Below are positions 32,401 through 39,775 of a stretch of DNA of 64,000 nucleotides, piece after piece (the stretch's first letter is position 1; each line of letters begins with the position of its first letter). The DNA is from Hymenobacter sp. IS2118. GTDB taxonomy: Bacteria; Bacteroidota; Bacteroidia; Cytophagales; Hymenobacteraceae. Made by a program: the position numbers and the translations under genes. The notes beneath the pieces were generated by a model. The model searched no databases. It had not been told where the DNA came from and saw only the letters and a program-made list of their open reading frames with translations. The DNA lies in the NCBI RefSeq assembly GCF_000715495.1, contig NZ_JNLX01000050.1, positions 1-64,000 on the forward strand, read 5' to 3'.

Positions 32401-33508
32401 AACGGTGGTGGTGGACAGTGTGATGCAGGTGACCAAAGACAGCACCGAGCCGGCCGATACTCTCCGCGCACTGGCGCGCGTGCAGGTGCATGGCCGGGTG
32501 CTGAACAACGGTGTGGCCAACCAGGCCTTCACCGGCCGGGCCCAGGTTACCATCTACGACAAGCCCACCACGGTAATGACGCTGGGCAACGAAGTGGCAA
32601 ATAGCCCGGCCGATGCGCCACGGCCCGTTGTGATTCAGGAAAACGTGATATACGCCGGGCAGGCCGAGGTGCGGAACGGCGCGTTTAACCTCACATTTGT
32701 GGTACCCAAGGACATTAACTACAACCTGGGTATTGGCAAAATCAGCCTGTATGCCTTTGATGGCACCAACCGTGTGGACGCGCACGGCTACCAGATGAAG
32801 CCGGTGGGCGGCTCGGCCTCCAACGTGGAGCCGGACTCCATTCCGCCGGTTATCAGCCTGTTTATGGACAGCGAGTCGTTTGCGTTCGGGGGCCTGACGG
32901 GGCAAAATACCACGCTGCTGGCCACGCTCACGGACGATAATGGCATCAATGCTACCGGCGCGGGCATTGGCCACGACATTACGGCCGTGCTCGACAACGA
33001 CCCCAACAAGCTCGTGGTGCTCAACGACAGCTACGTGTCGAGCGTGGGCGACTTCCGCTCCGGCAAGGTGAACAACCCCTTTAAAGACCTGACACCGGGC
33101 CCGCACTCGCTGCGCCTTAAAGCTTGGGACACGTACAATAATTCGGCGGAACGCACGATTGAGTTCATTGTAGCCAACGACGAAAAGCTGGCCCTGACTC
33201 ACGTATTGAACTACCCCAATCCGTTTGCCAACTCTACTACGTTCTTCTTTGAGCACAACCAGGCCGGCGGCCAGCCCGACAACCTGGAAGTACAGGTCCA
33301 GATTTTTACCGTAGCCGGCCATTTGGTACGCACCCTCACAGCCACGGTGCCCAGTACCGAGGCTCAGCAGCGCAGCATTACCTGGAACGGCCGCGATGAA
33401 TACAATGACCAGCTAGCCCGTGGCGTTTACGTGTACCGGCTGAGCGTGCGCTCACCACAGAACGGCTCCACGGCCTCGAAGTACGAAAAACTCGTCATCC
33501 TCAATTAA
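29456..33508 (+). CDS. porU: Type IX secretion system sortase PorU (C25-like)
   Basis: Cell-surface sortase that removes C-terminal sorting domains from T9SS cargo and anchors the proteins. The 1350-residue product has a signal peptide (INAPAQAQ), an N-terminal beta-rich region, and a gingipain-like peptidase domain with catalytic His near 845 (NYLGHGGPKGW) and Cys near 879 (FFTTGTCDFSTYDNP). The C-terminus is a FlgD/Ig-like sorting-type domain (NYPNPFANST ... WNGRDEYNDQLARGVYVYRL). The ATG at 29456 gives the signal peptide. porV begins 53 bases downstream, as in other Bacteroidota. Confidence 0.95.
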   Translation: MRPFFYFVAFASLLLGINAPAQAQSGGPAVAHGTVKWGGYTQVPTLGSRKQKVPTFNEVHQALDDQVGWYSLRLKGAVTQGELVNMVYEPFPAADAKLFNASKLPAGPEPKLQSGTEMKQVVTHLNLRPVRRNPQTGQPERLVSFDYRYTPGASAAPARRPTASRRYATSSVLATGDWYKMGVSESGIYKLDRTALQSIMGVSSLQGINPNNLHVYGNAMGILPQANAAPRPDDLVENNVLFVGNGDATFDENEYVLFYSPGAHTWEAEGASFRHRNNIYTDTTFYFVTVNGTAGRRVPTAAALTASGATPTTNTFAYRTFYEHDLANLMHTSGPGGSGRNWVGEGFSVNAQKDFPFRESPFNNIPDLVPNTPVRVTASVVARSNTPSAFQLTLNGAVMGSQLLEARPTYEFGAIATVSTETKQLPLASPGTELRVGLTYNSNDPSSAGYLDYLEITAQRQLRLSGDQLEFRSLANIAPQATNQFELANATGAVVWDVTNPRRPAAMPLTAAGGTARFVASSDTLREYVAFQPGGAFTRPRAFGKVANQNLHALNSSSGALIDLVIVTYAPFKGEAQRLANHRTSHDNLRVAVVTTAEVYNEYGSGGQDVSAIRDLMKQLYDRAPAGKQMQLLLFGDASFDYKSDPFNNKDFEPTWWRDRTPFKNDPDFDAFNQNYVPTYESRESLAPFYGGAYGQASYSSDDFYALLDDNEGEWDEMRPGTELLDIGVGRLPIRTPKGDRMSTAQARQVVDKIISYDATTAYGKWRNRVTLVSDDGNGDLFVGQGSELISRVIETNHPEYNVHKVYLDLYPQLAVSAGQRSPEANRAIDQSIEQGSLIVNYLGHGGPKGWTDEQVVTNASVLALRNANNLTFFTTGTCDFSTYDNPDFTSAGEESLTDNPTGGAVGLFTTTRVVDAGQNASLNQAYFNRVLRPYNGAMPNIGTVIMLSKNDFPGVGQPGVINNRNYVLLADPSMTLAYPKQTVVVDSVMQVTKDSTEPADTLRALARVQVHGRVLNNGVANQAFTGRAQVTIYDKPTTVMTLGNEVANSPADAPRPVVIQENVIYAGQAEVRNGAFNLTFVVPKDINYNLGIGKISLYAFDGTNRVDAHGYQMKPVGGSASNVEPDSIPPVISLFMDSESFAFGGLTGQNTTLLATLTDDNGINATGAGIGHDITAVLDNDPNKLVVLNDSYVSSVGDFRSGKVNNPFKDLTPGPHSLRLKAWDTYNNSAERTIEFIVANDEKLALTHVLNYPNPFANSTTFFFEHNQAGGQPDNLEVQVQIFTVAGHLVRTLTATVPSTEAQQRSITWNGRDEYNDQLARGVYVYRLSVRSPQNGSTASKYEKLVILN

Positions 33509-33561
33509 TCCGCTTTAATTTGTGCCCGGGCCGCGTCGGCTGGCCTTCTTCCCCCTTTTCT

Positions 33562-34785
33562 ATGCACCTTCCCCTTTCTCGTTCGCGCGTGGCGCTGCTG
33601 GCTGGCTCGTTGTCCTTAGTGGGCACCGCGCAGGCGCAACAAAACCAGAGCACCATCACCACGGCCGTGCCCATTCTCACCCTCAGCCCCGACGCCCGCG
33701 GTTCGGCGTTGGGTGAGGCCGGCGTGGCGACATCGCCCGATGCTAATTCGGCCTTCTACAACGCGGGCAAGCTGGGCTTCGTGAAGTACAAGTATGCCGC
33801 TTCGCTCAACTATTCGCCGTGGCTGCGCAACATCACCGACGATATGAGCCTGTCTTATTTGTCGGGCTACGGGAAAATTGGCGAGCGTTCGGCCATCGGG
33901 GCTTCCCTGATGTACTTCGATTTGGGTACCATTGACTACCGCGACGGCGGCAACCTGCCAGCCGGCTCGTTCAGCCCCAAAGAATACGCCCTCACCGTGT
34001 CCTACGGTCAGCAGCTGACGGATAATTTCGGTGTGGGCATCTCGGCGCGCTACGTGCGCTCGAACTTGGTGGGCACCGTGGGCGGCAACAACGCCCAGTC
34101 CGGCAACTCTGCTGCCGTAGACCTAGGCGCCTACTACAACACCGACGCTACCATTGGTACTGGCCTTTACAACTTGGCCTTTGGTGCCTCGGTGTCCAAC
34201 ATCGGCAACAAAATGGCCTACAGAGACCCAACTACCCCCAGCTTCCTGCCCACGTCCCTGAAACTGGGTACGGCACTGACCCGGGAAATTGACCAGTACA
34301 ATAAAATTACGCTTGTATTCGACGCGACCAAGCTGTTGGTGCCCTCGCCTTATTATGAAGATGGCGTGCCGCCTAATGACCCCCGTATTTTGGCCAAAAA
34401 CCGCGAAATTGCCAATAAAGGCATCGTGAGCGGTATTCTGGGCTCATTTAGCGACGCGCCCGGCGGCTTCAAGGAGGAGCTGCGCGAAATCAACCTTTCG
34501 ACCGGCCTCGAATACAACTACAACGACCTGCTGTATGCCCGCGGCGGCTACTTTTACGAAGCGCCTGACAAGGGCGACCGCCAGTACGCGAGCCTGGGCC
34601 TGGGTGTACGCTACCAGGTGTTCGGCATTGATGGCACGTACCTGATTCCTACGGGCAGCAACTCGCAGAACAACCCCCTGGCCCAAACCATCCGCATCTC
34701 GCTGCACTTCAACCTGAATAAGCTGTCGGAGGCTTTCGACGAGAACGGGGCCGGCGGCACCAGCGGCAGCGTGAATTCCAACTAA
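33562..34785 (+). CDS. porV: Type IX secretion outer-membrane protein PorV (LptO)
   Basis: FadL-like 14-strand outer-membrane barrel that shuttles T9SS cargo from the translocon to PorU. 407 residues with a signal peptide (GTAQAQ) from the ATG at 33562. The family N-terminal segment ITTAVPILTLSPDARGSALGEAGVA and SPDANSAFYNAGKLGFV is unmistakable. Strand pattern runs to the end near ISLHFNLNKLS, with a short disordered C-terminal tail. Upstream is porU. Confidence 0.95.
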   Translation: MHLPLSRSRVALLAGSLSLVGTAQAQQNQSTITTAVPILTLSPDARGSALGEAGVATSPDANSAFYNAGKLGFVKYKYAASLNYSPWLRNITDDMSLSYLSGYGKIGERSAIGASLMYFDLGTIDYRDGGNLPAGSFSPKEYALTVSYGQQLTDNFGVGISARYVRSNLVGTVGGNNAQSGNSAAVDLGAYYNTDATIGTGLYNLAFGASVSNIGNKMAYRDPTTPSFLPTSLKLGTALTREIDQYNKITLVFDATKLLVPSPYYEDGVPPNDPRILAKNREIANKGIVSGILGSFSDAPGGFKEELREINLSTGLEYNYNDLLYARGGYFYEAPDKGDRQYASLGLGVRYQVFGIDGTYLIPTGSNSQNNPLAQTIRISLHFNLNKLSEAFDENGAGGTSGSVNSN

Positions 34786-34811
34786 GCCGAGGTCCTCCGG
34801 TGCGCACCAAC

Positions 34812-34856
34812 AACGTCATGCCCAGCTGCTTCGGTAAGCTTGGCATGACGTTCTTT
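34812..34856 (+). terminator. Terminator after porV, built from a GTCATGC-family repeat
   Basis: A 16-bp stem (34812-34827 with 34837-34852, one mismatch) is followed by CTTTTT. The stem sequence AACGTCATGC ... GCATGACGTT is a short member of the GTCATGCTGAGC repeat family, so the repeat seems to serve as terminator. Confidence 0.75.
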
Positions 34857-34914
34857 TTACGGCTTATTCGCGCTTGTAGAATAAGTCATTAACAACTGAT
34901 AACTAAAAACCCCT

Positions 34915-36219
34915 ATGCTCGACCGCACTCTTGCCCCTCCCGTTCAGCCGCTGGCCCGCGTTACGCTACCCGAGGCGGAAGTTTTAGCGCTGCCCAGCGG
35001 TGCCCGGCTGCACGTGCTGGCCAACGATGCCCAACCCGTGGTGCGCCTGCAGTTGGTGTTCCGGGCCGGCAAAACGGCTGAAACCAAGCCGGGGCTGGCG
35101 TCTCTCACGGCGCGTATGCTGCTGGAAGGTACTGCCACCCGCACGGCCCGGCAAATTGCCGATGAAGTGGCTTTCTACGGCGCCTCGCTGGAATGCGATG
35201 CGGGTTTCGACCGCTCCACGCTCACGCTCTACTGCCTCACCCGGCACCTGTCTGCGCTGCTGCCACTAGTGAACGATGTGCTTGCCAACCCCGCCTTCCC
35301 CGAGGCCGAGCTGCAGCAGCTAAAAACCCGCACCATTCAAAACGTGCGGGTAGAGCGCCAAAAAACCAGCTTTCTGGCCTCCGAACGGTTCAATGAGCTG
35401 CTTTTTGGTTCGCAGACGCCCTACGGCCAGCCTTTCGACGGCGACGCTTATCAGGCCCTGACGGGCGCCGAAGCCCAGCAATTTCATGCAACAGCCTATG
35501 CCCTTAGCAACGCGGAAATATTTCTGTGCGGCGACGTGGCGGCCGAGCAAGCCCTAGTCGCGCAGGCTTTCAGCGAAGTCCCCGAAGGTGGGCTCAGCCT
35601 TCGGGTACCGGTTTCGGGTGCGCCCGCGGGCTCGGTAGCCGGCGTCGAAATTCCTTCGGCCCGCGTAGTGGTGCCGGGCAGCCTACAGGCATCGGTGCGC
35701 ATGGGCCGGAGCTGGCCCGCGCCCACGCACCCCGATACCCACCGGCTGAAGCTGCTCGTGAACGTGTTTGGCGGGTACTTTGGCTCGCGCCTGATGCGTA
35801 ACATCCGCGAAGACAAGGGCCTGACATACGGCATCTACGCCAGCGTGGCGCCGCGCGAATTGGGTACCAATATCATCATCGGCACCGATGTGAAGGGCGA
35901 AAGCGCCGATTTCGCGGTGAGCGAAATTGCGATGGAAATGCGCCGCTTGCAGGAAGAGCCAATTCCGGCCGACGAGTTGGAAACGGTCAAAAACTACCTG
36001 CTGGGCAAGTTTGCCAACGAGCTATCCACTGTTTTTGAGCAGTGCGACAAGTACAAGGCGCTGGTTTTCATGAACCTGCCCGGCGACTACTACACCGAAT
36101 TCGTGCGGCAAACCGAAGCGGCCGACGCGGAAACCCTGCAGAAACTGGCGCAGCACTACCTGACTCCTGAAGACATGCAGGTGGTGGTGGCCGGCCCGGT
36201 AGAAATTCCAGCGGAATAA
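34915..36219 (+). CDS. M16-family (insulinase/processing peptidase) protein lacking the zinc motif
   Basis: A 434-residue protein with the two-domain M16 fold. The region that should carry the HxxEH zinc motif reads GLASLTARMLLEGT, so both His are gone and no HxxEH exists elsewhere. The second-domain Arg/Tyr motif is kept (GSRLMRNIREDKGLTYGIYAS), as in non-catalytic partner subunits. Such proteins are normally paired with an active M16 gene next door, but none is adjacent here. Convergent with the type II NADH dehydrogenase. Confidence 0.87.
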   Translation: MLDRTLAPPVQPLARVTLPEAEVLALPSGARLHVLANDAQPVVRLQLVFRAGKTAETKPGLASLTARMLLEGTATRTARQIADEVAFYGASLECDAGFDRSTLTLYCLTRHLSALLPLVNDVLANPAFPEAELQQLKTRTIQNVRVERQKTSFLASERFNELLFGSQTPYGQPFDGDAYQALTGAEAQQFHATAYALSNAEIFLCGDVAAEQALVAQAFSEVPEGGLSLRVPVSGAPAGSVAGVEIPSARVVVPGSLQASVRMGRSWPAPTHPDTHRLKLLVNVFGGYFGSRLMRNIREDKGLTYGIYASVAPRELGTNIIIGTDVKGESADFAVSEIAMEMRRLQEEPIPADELETVKNYLLGKFANELSTVFEQCDKYKALVFMNLPGDYYTEFVRQTEAADAETLQKLAQHYLTPEDMQVVVAGPVEIPAE

Positions 36220-36273
36220 GCGTGTTGGGATTTGTCCCGCTGAGCGTCGCTGAAGCATGACCAGCGAAGGGCT

Positions 36274-36331
36274 TGAATGAAGAACGGAAGGCCCGGCGCT
36301 GCACAGCGCCGGGCCTTCCGTTCTTCATTCA
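36274..36331. terminator. Bidirectional terminator, perfect 28-bp palindrome
   Basis: The arms 36274-36301 and 36304-36331 are exact complements with a formal 2-base loop (CA). A GC-rich core (GGCCCGGCGCTG) is flanked by TTCTTCATTCA-type ends. It lies between the convergent M16 gene and the ndh gene and resembles the long hairpin at 493-540. Confidence 0.85.
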
Positions 36332-36348
36332 GTGCGCGAGGCTTCAGC

Positions 36349-37722
36349 TTATGCCGGGGTCTGAATGGCGGGCGGAGTAGGGTTGTATTCGGGCGTGGCG
36401 GTGCGGTGCTCGGCGCTTTTCTTGCCTTTGTCGTCCTTCACATCGCGGCGGCTGAAAGGGCGGATAATGAGCCGTAGCGCCTGGTCGGAGCTAAAGTAGC
36501 TAAAGGCCCAATCCACGAAAGCCACCACTTTGTTGCGGAAGCCCACCAGCGTCATCAAGTGCACAAACAGCCAGGTGGCCCAGCCGAAAATGCCGTTGAA
36601 ATGCACGTTGCCGGGTAAGTCCACCACGGCTTTGTTGCGGCTCACGATGGCCATCGAGCCCTTGTTGGTGTACACAAAGTCCTTGGGCGCTTCGCCGCGC
36701 AGGAGGCGCTGGAGGTTATTGGCCAGCTGGTCGGCCTGCTGCTGGGCCACCGGGGCCAGCATGGGCATGCCGCGGGGCATTTCGTCGGTCACCAGGTTGG
36801 CCAGGTCACCGATGGCGAAGATGTTGGCGTGGCCTTCTACCTGATTCCAGCGGTTCACGGTCACGCGTTTGTTGCGGGTTACTACCTCGGCGGGCAGGCC
36901 GGGCACTTCGGCGCCGTTCACGCCAGCGGCCCACACCAGGTTTTCAGTAGGAATAAATTCGGTGTCCGAATAATAAGCCCGGCAATCCTCGAAGTTCTTG
37001 ATGGACGTGTTGAGCAGTACTTTCACGCCGAGCTCGTCGAGGTAGCGTTTGGCATCGGCCTGCGAGGCGGCCGACATGGGCCCCAGCAGCGCCGGCCCGG
37101 CCTCCACCAGAAATATCTGCATGGCCCGCAAGTCCAGCTCCGGGTAGTCTTTGGGCAGCACGTGCTTGCGCATTTCGGCCAGCGAGCCGCTTATTTCGAC
37201 GCCCGTGGGGCCACCGCCCACCACCACAATATTGAGTAGCGCCTGCTTTTCGTCGGGGTTTTCGGTGAGCAGCGCTTTCTCAAAGTTCTGAAAAATGAAG
37301 CTCCGGAGATTCAGCGCATTTGGGATGCTCTTAATCTGCATGGCATTGCGCTCGATGCTTTCCAGACCGAAAAAATTGGTGAGCGAACCCGTGGCCAGCA
37401 CCAGGTAATCGTAGCGAATGTCGCCCACGCTGGTCGTTATCGTGTTGCGGGCGGGGTGCACCTGCTGCACGTCGGCCATGCGGTAAAAGAGGTTTTTCTG
37501 ACCCGCAAAAATCTTCCGGATGGGGTAGGCAATGCTATCCGCTTCCAGGGCGCCGGTGGCCACCTGATAGAGCAGGGGCTGAAAATTGTGGTAGTTGTTG
37601 CGGTCCACTACCACCACTTGCACGGGGGCGTTGCGCAGCGATTTGGCCAGGCGCAGGCCGCCGAAGCCGCAGCCGATGATAACTACACGCGGCTGGGCCG
37701 AAACAGGAAGATTGGTATCCAT
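36349..37722 (-). CDS. ndh: Type II NADH:quinone oxidoreductase (NDH-2)
   Basis: Single-subunit, non-proton-pumping NADH dehydrogenase of the membrane surface. Two nucleotide-binding folds are present: FAD site RVVIIGCGFGGLRLAKSL at the N-terminus and NADH site LNIVVVGGGPTGVEISGSLAE near residue 170. The quinone/FAD motif AIGDLANL and the AQQQADQLANNL helix match the family, and the C-terminus has an amphipathic membrane-binding region followed by a charged tail. Length 457. It offers a bypass to the complex I encoded here. Confidence 0.92.
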   Translation of the reverse strand: MDTNLPVSAQPRVVIIGCGFGGLRLAKSLRNAPVQVVVVDRNNYHNFQPLLYQVATGALEADSIAYPIRKIFAGQKNLFYRMADVQQVHPARNTITTSVGDIRYDYLVLATGSLTNFFGLESIERNAMQIKSIPNALNLRSFIFQNFEKALLTENPDEKQALLNIVVVGGGPTGVEISGSLAEMRKHVLPKDYPELDLRAMQIFLVEAGPALLGPMSAASQADAKRYLDELGVKVLLNTSIKNFEDCRAYYSDTEFIPTENLVWAAGVNGAEVPGLPAEVVTRNKRVTVNRWNQVEGHANIFAIGDLANLVTDEMPRGMPMLAPVAQQQADQLANNLQRLLRGEAPKDFVYTNKGSMAIVSRNKAVVDLPGNVHFNGIFGWATWLFVHLMTLVGFRNKVVAFVDWAFSYFSSDQALRLIIRPFSRRDVKDDKGKKSAEHRTATPEYNPTPPAIQTPA

Positions 37723-37725
37723 AGG

Positions 37726-37945
37726 ACCACAGATTAAACGGATTTTAGCGAATTGAACGGATTTTTTGGGGTTCCGTGCGGTCGGGCCGTCAGGACAGAA
37801 CGCGAAAAAACCGGCCTTTGTTTACAAAAGCCGGTTTGCTGTAATGGGTGTAATGTAGCTAAGCAACTTTGGCTGTCAGAATATTAAATGGCTTAAGAAC
37901 CACAAAAAACCCGTTGAATCTGTTAAAATCCGTTTAATCTGTGGT
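37726..37945. repeat. Intergenic inverted repeat, CCACAGATTAAACGGATT family
   Basis: Perfect 22-base arms at 37726-37747 and 37924-37945 flank about 176 bases between ndh and the upstream minus-strand gene. The right arm overlaps that gene's stop codon. The centre carries the terminator hairpin at 37808-37837. Confidence 0.85.
37808..37837 (-). terminator. Terminator hairpin for the carboxypeptidase-regulatory-like gene
   Basis: A 13-bp stem (37808-37820 with 37825-37837, one G-U pair), loop TTTA, with a run of T on the minus strand after the stem. Confidence 0.75.
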
Positions 37946-38634
37946 TAATAGTCGTCGTTGTTTTTCTTCTTGAATTCGCCGTTTTTCACTTGCTGCACCA
38001 GTTTTAGCCAGCTGAAAGGGTTGAGTAGCGGGTTGTTGGTGTACTGATTGGGCGCTATGCCCGCGCGCACGTCCTGGGCGTACTGCTGCCGGTCCATCGT
38101 CTGGCGGAAGTTGGCTACCGCGCCCATGGGCTGGGTCCGGAAAATGCGGTCCATCAGCTCCGCGTTGAGGTTATCGGCCGCCGCGCTGCCGCGCTCGGTG
38201 GGCAGGCGCAGGGCCAGAAAAGCCTTTTTAAAGTCGCGCTCGGTGGTGTAGGGAAACACCCGCACTTCCTCCAGCATGGTGGCATCTTCCCGCATCCGAA
38301 CGATAACCGAATAGCTCTGGCGCTGGAAATCAGGCGGAATAACAATGAGCTCGTTGGCGTAGCCCAGCGAACGAATGATGATGCTGTCGCCGGCCAGCAC
38401 GGCCATCGAAAAGTAGCCGTAAGCGTTGGATGCCGTGCCGCGGCCGGCCTTGGGCACGTAGAGCGTGGCGCCAGGAACGCCCAGCAGGCTGTCGCCGCTG
38501 GCCACAATGCCGGTGAACTGAATCACTTTGCGCTTGCCCTGGGCCCGGGCCGAAGGCGCGGCCAGCAGCAGCGTGCCCAGCAAAGCCGCAGCAAAAAATA
38601 AGGAAAAGCGACGAAGACGCGGGAAGTCAGGCAT
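37945..38634 (-). CDS. Secreted protein with carboxypeptidase-regulatory-like (CarboxypepD_reg) domain
   Basis: A 229-residue exported protein. The signal peptide ends near SARAQ. Residues 40-120 form the beta-sandwich repeat often found at the N-terminus of TonB-dependent receptors (FTGIVASGDSLLGVPGATLYVPKAGRGTASNAYGYFSM), with the usual Asn-Ala-Tyr-Gly-Tyr-Phe turn and IIRSLGYA. No plug or barrel follows; the rest is helical and highly charged with a KKKNNDD tail. Such short proteins are common in Bacteroidota but of unknown role. Promoter box at 38655-38662. Confidence 0.85.
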   Translation of the reverse strand: MPDFPRLRRFSLFFAAALLGTLLLAAPSARAQGKRKVIQFTGIVASGDSLLGVPGATLYVPKAGRGTASNAYGYFSMAVLAGDSIIIRSLGYANELIVIPPDFQRQSYSVIVRMREDATMLEEVRVFPYTTERDFKKAFLALRLPTERGSAAADNLNAELMDRIFRTQPMGAVANFRQTMDRQQYAQDVRAGIAPNQYTNNPLLNPFSWLKLVQQVKNGEFKKKNNDDY

Positions 38635-38654
38635 ATTGGAGACGGAGCGGATGA

Positions 38655-38662
38655 CAAATATA
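38655..38662 (-). promoter_or_regulatory. Promoter -7 box (TATATTTG) of the CarboxypepD_reg gene
   Basis: A full TAnnTTTG match on the minus strand, 20 bases before the ATG at 38634. It lies 24 bases from the opposite-strand box at 38687, forming a compact divergent promoter. Confidence 0.65.
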
Positions 38663-38686
38663 CGACGCCGGGTTCGGGGCCGATGG

Positions 38687-38694
38687 TACCTTTG
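38687..38694 (+). promoter_or_regulatory. Promoter -7 box (TACCTTTG) of the ArsR-family gene
   Basis: A full TAnnTTTG match 44 bases before the ATG at 38739. Confidence 0.65.
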
Positions 38695-38738
38695 GGCGGT
38701 GAGGGAGGTAGCACTTGCGCCCCATTCCCAGACAGCAG

Positions 38739-39137
38739 ATGCGCTTGAAACATTTCACAGTTGCTTTCGGACAGAAACTTTTTAAATCGCTGGGCGACGA
38801 AAGCCGGGTGCGCATCCTGCATTTGCTGTGGCGCAACCGCGAAATGGTGGTGGCCGACCTGGAGCAAGTGCTGGATTTCACCCAGACCAAAACCAGTCGG
38901 CAATTAGCGTACCTGAAAAATGCGGGCCTAGTGAGCGTGCGTCGGCTCGACAACTGGATGTACTACGCCCTGAAACCAGAGGCGGTAGAATTGCTGCAGG
39001 AGCTGCTGGGCTTCATGGAAAAAGACCCGCAGCTGCTTCACGACCAGCAGCTATACCAAACGCTATGGTCGAACCGCGAGCTGGCCGCGTATAAGCTGCA
39101 AAACCGGCACTGGAATGGGGGCGGGTTTTTAGGGTAG
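38739..39137 (+). CDS. ArsR-family winged-helix transcriptional regulator
   Basis: A 132-residue HTH protein of the ArsR/SmtB fold. The segments QKLFKSLGDESRVRILHLLWRNREMVVADLEQVLDFTQTKTSRQLAYLKNAGLVSVRR form the recognition region with helix-turn-helix, followed by the beta-hairpin wing (MYYALKPEA). I see no cysteine metal-sensor motif (no CVC), so a metal sensor is not supported. The ATG at 38739 is chosen; an in-frame TTG at 38715 is close to the transcription start. Target genes unknown; the next gene downstream, a thioredoxin-like ferredoxin, is a candidate. Confidence 0.87.
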   Translation: MRLKHFTVAFGQKLFKSLGDESRVRILHLLWRNREMVVADLEQVLDFTQTKTSRQLAYLKNAGLVSVRRLDNWMYYALKPEAVELLQELLGFMEKDPQLLHDQQLYQTLWSNRELAAYKLQNRHWNGGGFLG

Positions 39138-39341
39138 GATGGATTTTAGGGTAGGAGGGTGTGGGGGTAGGAGGGTAGGAGTTGTTGGGATTTCAAACAA
39201 TGGCTGTTTTGTTATCTGCAGAATTCAGAAACTCACTTTCCCGTCATAAGCTCTCACGCTCTCCTGCAAACCCACTTACCCTCACACCCTCCTGCCCCAA
39301 AAATCCCCCCTACCCCCACACCCTCCTACCCTCTTACCCTA
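39137..39341. repeat. Intergenic inverted repeat, GTAGGAGGGTGTGGGGG family
   Basis: The left half (GGGTAGGAGGGTGTGGGGGTAGGAGGGTAGGAG) is the near-complement of the right half (CTCACACCCTCCTGCCCC ... CTACCCCCACACCCTCCTACCCTCTTACCC). It fills the gap before the ferredoxin-like gene and runs right up to its ATG. Confidence 0.75.
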
Positions 39342-39658
39342 TGATGAAGGACCGCCGCCTGTTTGTGTGCGTGAAACAAAAATCCGGAGTGGGGGAGGAC
39401 GTGGCCCGCGCCCTGAAAAAGGAGCTGAAGCAGCAGGGCCTGAAAAGCCAGGTCATAGACGGCGAAAAATGGCGCACGCAAGTGCAGACCTGCAACTGCC
39501 TAGACCTGTGCAAGCAGTGCAAAAAAGGCCCCGGCGCCGCCCTGGTGGTGTATCCCGAAGGCACTGTGTATGGCAACGTGCGCCCCGCCGATGCCGCCGA
39601 GCTGGTAGCCGAGCACCTGGGCCGCAGCCACGTAGTAAAGCGCCTGCACCTGGACTGA
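39341..39658 (+). CDS. Thioredoxin-like [2Fe-2S] ferredoxin-type protein
   Basis: A 105-residue protein opening with RRLFVCVKQKSG and containing CNCLDLCKQCKKGPGAALVVYPEGTVYGNV, the pattern of thioredoxin-fold [2Fe-2S] proteins ((2Fe-2S) ferredoxin domain). Cluster ligands are likely the Cys in the N-terminal segment and those in CNCLDLC. The ATG at 39341 (MMKDRR) is the end of the intergenic repeat; the longer frame upstream translates the repeat and is rejected. Redox partner unknown. Confidence 0.85.
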   Translation: MMKDRRLFVCVKQKSGVGEDVARALKKELKQQGLKSQVIDGEKWRTQVQTCNCLDLCKQCKKGPGAALVVYPEGTVYGNVRPADAAELVAEHLGRSHVVKRLHLD

Positions 39659-39775
39659 GGAGCCAGGGCTGCGGCCGGATATGCTGCGGCCAACCGCGAA
39701 TGCGGAGTGGACTCCAACCGTAGGCGGGCTTAATCCGTTGATAGGAAAACTCAACCTTTTTATCTTAGCGCACTG

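Noticed and set aside
32036..33322. Minus-strand ORF of 428 residues opposite porU
   Set aside because: Shadow of porU; no coherent domain.
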